Positions 48,868-59,800 of a DNA stretch of 64,000 bases are shown here, piece by piece (position 1 is the first letter of the stretch; each line of letters starts with the position of its first letter). Source of the stretch: Membranipora membranacea (Eukaryota; Bryozoa; Gymnolaemata; Cheilostomatida; Membraniporidae); NCBI GenBank assembly GCA_914767715.1, contig OU612065.1:31372001-31436000 (forward strand). Reading direction: 5' to 3'. The position numbers were made by a program, and so were the translations under genes. Below the pieces are notes generated by a model. The model was given only the letters and a program-made list of their open reading frames with translations, searched no databases and was not told the origin of the DNA.

Positions 48868-50233
48868 GGAAATTATTTGTTAATGTTATTTTCTTTCAAA
48901 AGCTAAGAAGAGAAAAAAAGACACTGCCTTTCACCTTTTTAAAGTTATATCTAGGATTGATTGCTATCTATCCATAATGAATCTACAACAAAGTTTCATA
49001 CCTAAGATATCTGAGTAAGCCTCGTTTATTGCTCCAGGCTCCATCCAGTATTCCATAAATCCTCCATGCCACTCAGTTATAGCATGTCCAATCTCATGAC
49101 AAACAATATCCAACGCTGTCAACGGATATGTCAGATCTTTGCTACAATTTGACAAGCAGTAGGTTTTAAGCAATTGATAATATACACTAATTAAGTATTT
49201 TTGAGGTTACATTAAAAGGGATATCTCATGCTGAATTCTAGTCTGAGCAATGTGATTACGATCTGATGACCATTCAATACACTAGTCGAATTACGCCCAT
49301 TGTAACATACTATTGACTGTGGGTCTAAACAGACATTGGGTAGCTAACCTAATAACCATGCAACAGGATAATTTTGAAAAAAAAATGTCTTGTCTTGCGG
49401 AAAGAAGATGCCAAGGCTGACCAAACTAATTTGTTTCTTGCCTCTGGGACTTTCCATAAATCAAGTAATTATCTAGGATCTCGTTTCTTGAGTTGCCCTA
49501 AATGGTTTTGCTTCCTTGCCTGATATAAATATTGGCATCAGGTGTCTTGACCACGTAATCGGTGCAATCGGTAAGCATGCTCGCTATTCACTAACAAGCA
49601 ATTGGTGCCGCAGAACTCGTGAGGCAGCTTTCAATGTTCCAGCCCTGTGTTTAGATGCCCTTGATTATTTATCCGTTTTAACAACGCTATCAATAATAGT
49701 AATTTCGGTGATTTGGTTGGAACGTCAACTTTCTCTTTTCTGCAATTTTTCCATCTCACTCATCAGTTTATCCAAATATGGATTGTACTTACCCGTCACC
49801 AAAGACAAAAGAATACCCGTTGAAAAATGCATTCTGGTACTGGTAACCGTAATGCGTGTACAGCAACAGTTTGGAATTGTTTGTCCCTAAAAATTGAATA
49901 TACATATGAATCGGTGATTATTTTAAGATAAGGTTGGCTTCTATTCAATTTTTGAGAATTTCTTTCAGGTTTAAACTGGTTTTTTTTTCTCAGTGTTGGT
50001 GTGTAGTTAGTAGATAGCTATATTATGATTGAATGCTGGTAGGATTTTCCCACAGACCTACCGCCCAATCAGAGCCAACACATTGACTGATGTTGGTTAA
50101 AGTTTTGTCTCTGTCCGAAGACTGAGAAATAAAGGTGTCTTAAGGGCGCGGCCGCCATATTCTTTGCTTAGTTGCTCTCAGTTTGCAGGCAGGTCGGAGC
50201 ACACATTGGACTTCAACTGAGCCCAGTAGTCGC

Positions 50234-50321
50234 CAGACTGCAGCGGGATTCGAACCTGAGCCCTCCAGCGCTCGCGCGTCAGAGGGCAGGCACTCTTACC
50301 AACTGAGCTACCTCCTACTCC
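50234..50321 (-). repeat. tRNA-derived SINE-like fragment in C' (copy of 16515-16602)
   Basis: Same A box (GGTAGCTCAGTTGGTAAGAG) and B box (GGTTCGAATCC) on the minus strand as in the left copy, with a few substitutions. Confidence 0.5.
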
Positions 50322-52681
50322 TGTGGAATCAAATAAAACTCCCCTAGACATTTTACTGATTCAAAAATAAAGACTTGCCGCCATGCAGGATTTCACTGTT
50401 TCACTCACTGTAAGGCTGAATATCATTCCCCATTATCTCTCTCCACATGTCAACAAAGTAGCCTCCGTACAGATGGGCCTCATTTCTCGGGCTATATCCC
50501 CCTGTCCAGTCCACTAGATCCCAGTCCTCGTTCTTAGCTCGAGGGCACACAAATTTAGATCTAGTGTAATTTGATAGGTACCTCTTGTTCCAAATGTCAA
50601 ACACCTGTAGAAGGAGGAAAATAGAAGGGCAGTTAATGTGAGAAGCGTATTGAGTTTAATCAAATTATATATAGGTGCAGTTTGCTGATTTATTTTTCTT
50701 ATAAACTTTGGGTTGGCAATACTGAATTTTTGAAGAATATGTATATTTGTTGAGAAAAGTTTGAATATATATCACTTGGTTTATGTCAGGAATACCATGA
50801 TTATTGAAACGAGGCAAATATCTGTGTCCGGACAAAATAGGCTTGGCCGCCATTACGAGGCCATGCAGCTCAATCATATGGATGGCAGATTTATATCAAC
50901 CTATCCGAAAAAAGTTGGGTGTTGATTATCTATCTCACCTCTACTCTCCTGTTGTTGTCCTGATGCCAGCAGTACCATCCTTCTCTCTCTACTGTTATAT
51001 CATGGTACCCCTTCCCTATTTTCATGTTACCCACTATGGCCCGGACTGTAGTCGTTCGAGTCGTCTTTGGCTCTATGTACTGGAGGCCATTCCAGGTTCT
51101 CTCTACTAGTCTAGTGTGAGCGTTAACCAATCCTGAAACAAAAATTGTACATTTTTGGAGAAAAAATACATATTGTGTAGCAAAAATTTGGAAATAATTC
51201 AGCATGTGTGTAAGCCGATTGGATATATATAGATATATAGAGTTAGATTCATTGTCCTGCCTGCATGCCAGATTGTTTCCAAGAACAACTGCATTGGATG
51301 CTTTGTATTTACCACAATCGGTAGTTCAGTGGAGCAACTCTATTGAATCTACCTATGATGTATGCTGGTACAGGACCAAATCCTCTCCCTGGTCACACAC
51401 CATCCTTCCAGTCGACATAGTAGGACAACTTCCAGACCAACTTATCAAAACCATTGTTCTATAATATCAATTCATTATGATAGAGGTTTAGCAACAGCAT
51501 AAAACTGGAGAAAAGTAATATCATTGATTTAGTGTACAGACTATAAATTTAGAGTTTTAATTGCAAAGACAAGGAAATTTACGCAATTTGATATTTTGAA
51601 TATTACATTCTCAGACCCCCGGAGGTATTGCAACAATATTCAACTTTTGTTGGTTCCAGAGGAAATAATCCACATCCTCTCAAATGTTTTTTAGGATCCT
51701 ATACGGACTCAATTTACCGTGGGCAGTTAAGTGACATCGATACGAAATGTCTAAGCAGATTTGGCTTAAGACTTATGTCCCTTTTTCTGTCTCCCATCAT
51801 ATGTTTAAATTACAATACTGAGCAGAGCCACCCACCGAGGGAAGTATCTGAAGTTCGGCTTTGTCGATTCTCCAGTCTACGTCTCTAAGCCTGTCATGAT
51901 TCCATTGTTGCTTCAGCGCTGACATGGTGTCTGCTGCCGAGAACTTTGGTCTTGTATCTAACAGGCTGTTCTTGCTGCCCAAAAATCCTTGGATCTTGTT
52001 TATTCTTCCTGTGAAATAGGAAATGACATTTTGCATTATTAAATGGTCGATATTTTATAGATGTACAGTCTTTTAAGAAAAATGAAAATCATCTTGTTTT
52101 TTATTTCATACAGTCTATTGGAATCATGAACATAAAAATAAATATAACAAACAAACAAACTAATAGAAATATTAATTAACGCAATAAAAAAAGCTATTGG
52201 AATGCTTATGATTGGCACTTACCAAATTTGTCACTATTGGTAGTAATCACAGAGCCATAAACACGGATACCATCTATTGTTTGTGACCATTTGGACACTC
52301 GACCTCTTTGTTTGATTTTGTTGAATGATGTCTGACTTTCTTGCCCCTTTCCTCTTCCACTCATAAATCCCCTACGACTACTGAGTGATTGGGGCGAAGA
52401 TAGTTCTCGCTGCAAGAGTTGATCAGGTGTTGTGAACATGGGCGACACATTCCTTGCCTGAATGACTTTTGGTCCGCTTGCATTACCTGATAGAAAATAA
52501 ACCATGAATAATTTATAGTCACATTTTTCAATCACATTTTGTACTATGCTCAAATAAAATATAAAAAAAACGAGAAATGATTTGTTTTTATTGATAAGCA
52601 ATGCATTTTTGACTTGCTAGTTGGGAGACAACCACTCTGCTCACAAAGTGGTCAGTCAAGTAAAATATTTTTGGGTGTATA

Positions 52682-53380
52682 TGTTTGAAGTTTGAAGTTT
52701 GAAGTTTGTTTATTGCCTAAATTCTAATATCCATCCTGTGATAGGTTGATAGCATCGAATGTACAGCACATACATGGAAAAATAATAATACAAGGAGTCT
52801 GAGCTGCATTAGTTTAAAAAATCGCATATAAAATTCAAAAAAGGTATTTTGTCTTTTGGTTGTTCTACACTTGGATGGCCTATATTTATCTATTTTTGCT
52901 CTACGAGCAGATGTTCTGTTTGTGTTTATTTTAATACAAGAGTTCAAGGGGTGATTATCGTTGTCAGCTATTCTAGTGAAATGTTCACTGCAAGTGGTGT
53001 GCAGGAATGTTGTGATGGGTGGCAGTACTAGATGGTCCAGCCTCTGCTCGTAGTTGTCAGAGAATGGCAGCACAATCCGAGTAGCAGAGCGCTGGATTCT
53101 CTCGAGTCGTGTTTTATCGGTGTCTGATAATAGATTATACCATGCAGGGCAGGCGTAGGAGATTATAGACTTAATGTTAGCTATATAGAAGGTTCTGAGG
53201 CCATCACTATCCATGCCCATGCGTTTTAGCAGTCTCATCAAGTATAATCGTTGAGAGCATTTAGATATAATATAGTCAACATGATTGCTGAAAGTTAGTG
53301 TGTTGTCTATGAATACGCCTAAAAACTTGGTATGCTCAGAGGGAGAGATAAAGAGGTTATCATCTCCATAGGATATACCA
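52682..53380 (-). mobile_element. 5'-truncated non-LTR retrotransposon (LINE), reverse transcriptase C-terminus
   Basis: An open frame on the minus strand from about 53380 to a stop at 52717 encodes the end of a non-LTR reverse transcriptase. It has the KFLGVFIDNTLTFSNHV motif, then YIISKCSQRLYLMRLLKRMG, then the SIISYACPAWYN and RLERIQRSATRIV segments typical of LINE reverse-transcriptase C-termini. The 3' end carries about three TTCAAAC repeats (52683-52703 on the plus strand as GTTTGAA units), a short-repeat tail as known in CR1/L2-like elements. There is no poly-A. The left copy lacks the insert at the matching site (near 18976-18992). The clade assignment is a guess. It sits in intron 1 of C' in the same orientation as that gene. 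Confidence 0.88.
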
Positions 53381-53595
53381 AGTTGTTCCTCCTAAGAAAG
53401 ACCTGAGAACGGCATTTTGGGTTAAATAGCTCAAACAAATTTTATGGCATACTTACACATTACTAGCAGGGTCCAAAGAACCAGCAGAGATGGCTCCAGA
53501 CGCATGATGCGGATACCTGATATCTGATCTCAGTGCAAGTCACACTTGAACAAAATCAAAAATCCCGTCTGTAGTCAATAGCAGTCATTTGTTAG

Positions 53596-53602
53596 TTTTA
53601 TA
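53596..53602 (-). promoter_or_regulatory. TATA box of C'
   Basis: TATAAAA on the minus strand, about 90 bases upstream of the C' start codon, identical to the C promoter context. Confidence 0.45.
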
Positions 53603-56600
53603 CCTTGATGTATCCATGGTGATATGGCAGTGTTATTAAAAAAAATACCAGTCAAAGTGTATAACACTGATTATCACCCTGTAATCATCAATTGGAATAT
53701 TAATTATGGTCAGTAAATTTGCAGCATGGTGACTATGCCAGTAACACTCTGTTCCTCAAAATCGTCAGTTTATGAATATTGTATTCACAGCTGTACGATG
53801 ATTATTTTATGTCCACCATGGTAGAATTAGATGACCATTTGGTGTAACCCTCTTTTCCTCAATTTAATCTTTTGTTTTGTGACATATCTGCAGATGTAAA
53901 GAAACATTAATTACCCTTATCCCTTTATAGAAGATTTATAGGAAATGAATCTAGTCAAAGGGGTTTTGGCTCCAAAACACCATTAATCATTAGATCAAGC
54001 GTAGAAATGCAACGTGCCTAGACTTAGGACTAATTCCTCTTCCCTGTTTGAGTTTAAATGTCAGATGTGACAGGAAGCGCTTACTGTCTCAAAAAAACAT
54101 AAAAATTGTTTACAATATAAATGTCTAATGGTCTAAACACACTTGAGAGGTTGCAACCTCAGTGGATCATCAATGAGTTCTCATATACACATCAATCCTT
54201 TGAGGATCAGCTGAGGCTTATCTGTTAGTAATGCGACGTCATGCAAACCGCTCTGCATTCTGAGGTTGCAACCGCTGATCAACTTCCAAGTGTGTTTTGA
54301 CCATAAGAGTTATATAAACTGGCTGTTTATGACAATTAAAGAAAACATGATGATCTGGCTTTAAAAAACCATTGGAATATTGGATAATAATATACTATTT
54401 ACTACTATTTTTACTCATAACTTCTGAGCTAATTGATCAATCACCTTCTTACTTACACATTAAATCCATCAATGTCACCAATTACATATTGTAGAGTTTC
54501 AAAGATGGATGCCCATAAATTCCGAAGCTATAGCCGGATAAAAAACACTCCTCTCGATTATGTTTATTTGATTTTTTTGATTGCTCCCTGCAGGTCACAT
54601 GACTTGTCACAACATAACGTTATTTCAGTCTAATGAAAGTATTGGCTGTTGTGATAAAAGCTTTGATGGTAGCGCTAGAGATAGCTTAGGAAATTAATCT
54701 TGAGCTACTCTACAAACTTAAAGTTGAACTGCCAGTGAAATTAACAGTGTAACTTTACCAGTATTTGCTTCTCGATTCGAAGCTGTTTATTTGTTACTGT
54801 GACTTTATTTTATAGAAATTATTTTAGTGCACTGGTTCAAGGATAAACCGAAATCAAAGAGCCGAAAGGAAAGTTTGACCCAAATTCAAAAATCAGAAGT
54901 CAAAAATATTTTAAGGTACAAAAGACAAAAAGTGGATAATAAAGTAAAAATCTATAATAAAAGTACTCTCCCAATGAAATTTCTCCATCAATAACAAAAT
55001 TTGAGAAGAAGAGTGAAAAGCCACTTGTGATCAGATTTGTAAGTGATTCACAGCACTGCATTTGACAGTATTATACTCAAGCCGATTTACCCATCTTTAA
55101 ATGTTTATTGTTTGATCATAGATTCCGGCACAAGTTATATGGGGACATAAAATACACAAGAGAAAAACACGGCTGTACCTGATCAGGCCGAGATGTCACC
55201 TCTAAACTCATAGCTGATGAATCAGTGGAGATTGAAGTAACGTTAGGGTATAATCTCTGTGGTGAAAAAAAGTTTTTTAAGAGTGGTATAATCTTTCAAT
55301 TTGAAAATAAAACTTCTGGTAATAACCCATAAATAGTTAATTATGGTACGTAACTCCTTTGGTACTGTAGTATGGTTATGTGCTCTCATATTTAATCATA
55401 GATGGATTAAGTGATAATTCACCAGGTTGAAATTTGATCCAATGTAGCACAAGCTTACTCCAACTGGTATAGAAGGATGATTCAATCATTCAAAATGCTG
55501 CAGTAATTCAGATTCATCTTTTTAATCTTTTTAATCTTTTCAATTATTTTTTTTTATTGTTTTTGTGTCTATTGTTGACTTCTGAGATCCTGGTTAGAAC
55601 AAGCTCACTGTAGCTATTCACATCCATGAGAAATTTTGCCAAAGATTTATCAATTTACGACCAGGTGTATCTCATTTCATTGTCCTGGTCCCATCCTCAC
55701 CACAACCGCAATAAGCCAAAAGCACTGAAAATAAGGTGCATGAACTGACAATAATATGCTACATTACAATTAATTTTTGAAGCTTTATTCCATCTGAGCG
55801 GAAAAGAAAACATCACATATTTATTTTATGCTTTACAATTTAAATGGATATTAGATTTGCCTGTCCTTGCAAGCATTAGAGAGACACTGCAAATACTACC
55901 ACAAACTAGTTTTCCGTCCATGCATTCTGAGAAACTTATTTGATAAGTTATGTCTTGTATTGTTTTGATAGGAGTACTCTGCGCGTTCTAAGCCCAAGTT
56001 TTCATTACAATGACAGTTTCCAACTCTAGAGTACAGATGCTTGGACCCATGGTACTCAAGCTGCACCCTATATCCTTGCCCACCAGAATTATGCCTATAT
56101 TGACGAGACAGAGGGATCTTTTACAGCAAGGTGTAAACTTACAGTGGACCTCCAGTATTTTTTAGTCCTAGGCTAGGGTAAATGGTTGCCAGTAAATCAA
56201 TAAGGACTGCCGGCGCCATGAATATAATTTGTACGTCAGAGATCGCGAGAGGATTCTTTTCTTATCTTTCTTGAAAGAACAGGCAACAAGAGTGGATTTT
56301 TCTATATGAAGAACTCACTGTTCTTGTCTTGAGCTAGCAATTCCGTGATTGTCATTATTATTTTGTGATTGAAGTCTACTGTATGATAATATGTTGTTTT
56401 GTTGCATGTCAGTGTTCGCCCTCCCCTCGCATAATGTATCACCTAAGTAGCCAGGATATGTTGAATTTGGCATTGAGAACACCATAATTTTTATTGCTAT
56501 AAAGACTAACTTTGCCAATGACTAAGCAGCCCATTTATAATGTCACTGCGATAAATACAAGCCACAGCAAGCCCATTTCTCTATTAACAATAAAAAAGGC

Positions 56601-56695
56601 TTATTGCCAGCTTGCCGATATCAGCTAGTTCTGATATTTTTTTGCAGCTGGTTTTATGCATTATATTGTCATGGTAACTGTGTCTGAAAGTTTCC

Positions 56696-56702
56696 TATAT
56701 AA
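56696..56702 (+). promoter_or_regulatory. TATA box of D
   Basis: TATATAA in TTTCCTATATAAGCTAGAG, 111 bases upstream of the D start codon, implying a 5' leader of about 80 bases. The context is conserved in the orphan copy at 22379-22385. Confidence 0.5.
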
Positions 56703-56806
56703 GCTAGAGTTCTGCAGCTAAAAGTCACAAAACTGATTACACTGGTTGGACACCACACTTGACTAGGTAACAGTTTAAGAAGTTCATCCTTCTGATAAAG
56801 CTGAAG

Positions 56807-59800
56807 ATGACAGGGGGAGATAATCTAGTCGCAGTGCTACTTCTGGTGGCAGGTAAGCATCAGCCAAAGTGATTTAATTTTTGTGCTTTTGTACACTTGA
56901 TTTTGACCAAAATGTAACAAAGGGACAAAATTTGTACATAAACATGTATATGATGATTGATTGGTTGATACTTTTTTACCACACAAACATTTAAGAACCT
57001 CAAACTCATATCTGGTTATGCTACAATTTCATATTTTTGGGATCATCCTCTTATCACATTACCAGTGCATTATTTTAACTTTTAGTTGTAAATGCACTCA
57101 CCTTTCTTCCATCTCGGGATGTTGACAGTTTTGTCACTAACCCTACCAGCCTTGTTGGTGAGGAATCTTCTCGGAATGCTTTCGTTAAGGTGCAGGCTAA
57201 CGGAGACCTGACAAAATGGCAGCAGCAGGTGCTTGGTGTCCCTGTATATGGATCTGTTGTGACAACAAAAAGTGACCCAAGAACAGGTAACAATAACAGA
57301 GCACCTTTATAGACTTTCCATTGGAACTCATAGATTATGAATGATAAGCAAATACAAATTTCATGCAGGTTGAATCATATTCTAGTCAAATTTCAATTTT
57401 CTTCGATTTGTTATGATTTTTCTAGGGCGAATCAAGTCAGTCCAAGGATTTGTCTCCCGTTCTGCTAGTTTTGTTGACACCAAACCACAAATAAAGAGCC
57501 AGCAAGCTACTCAGACTCTACAAAAACGCTACAACCATGACAAACTATCAACCAACAAAGTAGACTGGAGAATTGATGAACCCACGCTACAAATTCTTGA
57601 AACTGTATGTGCATTCAGGTTTATCAAGGATTCTGCTGCATTATTGTTTATGTTGCATAACCTAATTCAGTGTTATATTAAATGCTATACTTACAATTAC
57701 AATTGGTTTTGCCATTTATATTGTCGAGGGATTATAGGACTTGAAAATATCTTTCGTGCATTTTATTATATGTTCTTCCTTACCATTAGGGAGATGGGTT
57801 TGACAAGCTAGTATGGAAAGTGTCGTACTATGTAGACTGGAAAGATAACGTCACCAAGGAATCTGGGTTTGGACAAACCCCAGCTTACATGCAGGGTAAT
57901 AAGGATTGTAATATCCATTCTAACATAAATAATTATACACTTCAATGAGAGTTATAACGTCTGTGGTTTATTATTCACTCGGGAAAATCGTGCACAGCTA
58001 AATGCAAAATTATTATCTCTATATGTTACTAACCACGGAGTTATCTTGCAGAAATACCTACCTTTGATTGGACATTATTCATTTTGTTATATTCTAAAGA
58101 CTTTTTGAAATTTCCAGCCTTCAAACTATATACACCATGTTATTGACATTTTTGCTAGGATTCACAAGCTATGAGTTATTTTGGTTTTATGAAAAAAGTT
58201 GTATCATATAGATTTACATTTGACATGGGTCAGCACACAGACATTTGCGAATTTCGATGACCAGAAGTCTAGCAATTTCCCACATAAATCTATAAGAAAT
58301 AGCTCATTTCAAAACCTTATAGCCAATGTATCCTAGCAAAAATCACAAATAGAGGCAGGGTTTATCCCCACAACCCATATGTGTATCAAATCATACTGAT
58401 CACACACATACACCCATATAAAATTATAACCGTAAAATTTTCCAGGTCTGATAAATGCACATACTGGAGCTATTGAAAAGTCCTGGGATAACCTGCAGCA
58501 TGCCATGTATAGAAACATCTGGGGTTCGACTGGCAATGAGAAGACTGGGCTAACATATGAGCTGATGAGAGTTAAAACTGATGGGAGACAATCCAGACCT
58601 GCCTGTTGGCACAGAGATGATGACAGCCGTGTTGAGGTATAAATTTGATTTGACGACCCAGGGTGGAGACCGGAGTATTGATGCCCACTGTCGTTGCTTG
58701 GAATATGGACTGAATAACTGATGTGGCGAGATGGTGCATTTTGTGCTGCAAATCTTTGAGTTGATTCACATTGCGATAAAAAAATGATGCCAGCTTTTAA
58801 ATACGACCAAATTTACCTGTATTTTAGGTTGCTGACACTCCATGGTAAGGCTCTGTTGGCAAGGAGGAGCAACCCCAAATTGATGCAAACTAGATCTAAT
58901 ATGTGATTTCAACCATATATGAATGCCATAATGCACTACAGAATTATCCATTATCCATATCAAATTATCCAAGATTATATGGAAGCAACTTACAACAATG
59001 CAAGACAATTAAGTCAAAAGAAATTTCTCAATCTTCACATAGAGTTGAGATTTGGGGATATCCCTACTAGATATTTAGGTTAAAAATCGAGCAATTTTTT
59101 GTTTTTATCATTCACTTGTTTTAATATTCGCTATCTATCATACATTGGCTACTAGCTGATAACCTTATATATCTCCCTGTTAGGTGTTTGATATCTGGAA
59201 CATGAGGCAAGTTACTAACAGAACCACATCTAGATATGAATGCAGCAGAGCAGCCAGTTCTGACTGGGATCTTTACTCCCGGACTAAAGCCTATAGCCCC
59301 AGAAATGAGGCGTATGTATTTGGAAATAACTTTGTCAAACTGTGGAGAGAAGTGGTCGGAGCTGAGATAACTCCTTACAGTAAGCCAATATTTGTATTTA
59401 ATAACCTTGGGAATATAGAGTTGCATCTTTTGACGAAAGCAACACCACACTACTTCTTGCAGCGCTGCAGCCTGCAGATTGATATTGTACAGTAGAGTGA
59501 GTCATAGACACTGTTTGAATGAACACACAGAGCAGGATTCATGAGAAAATCTGTAAATTACGGACACCAATTATCCTCAATCATAGAATACTTAGGTACT
59601 CCTGCTAATGTAATAGATGCTTTCATTCATATGTTTCAGGGACAAACAATTCCTACCTGGAGTTCTATGTGCATTATGATAATCAGTTTGAGAATGCATT
59701 CTTCAATGGCTATGCCTTCATCTTCGGTGACGGGTAAGTCTGATGGTTTGGTCAGTGCCTGATTCTCTAGAAAATCAAATCAATCACACTTTCAGCTGGA

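Larger units (their letters stand above)
46250..53505 (-). pseudogene. M4 metallopeptidase copy C', interrupted by a nonsense codon
   Basis: All 11 exons are present with lengths identical to C: 53457-53505, 52223-52486, 51836-52008, 51353-51458, 50939-51132, 50409-50604, 49793-49886, 49002-49141, 47762-47881, 47052-47176, 46250-46408. All splice sites are canonical, including a GT donor at 52222-52221 where C has GC. In the fourth exon, codon 184 is TGA (51393-51395, read on the minus strand) where C has AGA (Arg), in the sequence WKDGV-stop-PGRGFG. The product would end after 183 residues, within the propeptide, and lack the catalytic domain. Everything after the stop, including HEIGHAITEWHGG, GAINEAYSD and LDVHNSSG, is still intact, so the lesion is young, polymorphic or a sequencing error. 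Intron 1 carries a LINE insertion. Confidence 0.8.
37729..56768 (+). repeat. Segmental duplication, right copy (about 19 kb)
   Basis: Near-identical direct repeat of 4482-22451. It is longer mainly because of two insertions absent from the left copy, the hAT-type element at 37813-38219 and the LINE at about 52682-53380. Unlike the left copy it runs on into the D coding region, so it most likely preserves the original arrangement on that side. Confidence 0.95.
53506..56806. other. Divergent intergenic region between C' and D
   Basis: A head-to-head spacer of 3.3 kb between minus-strand C' and plus-strand D. No gene recognised. TATA boxes lie at both ends. Bases up to 56768 are duplicated at 19113-22451; the last 38 bases before the D start codon are unique to this copy. 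Confidence 0.6.
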
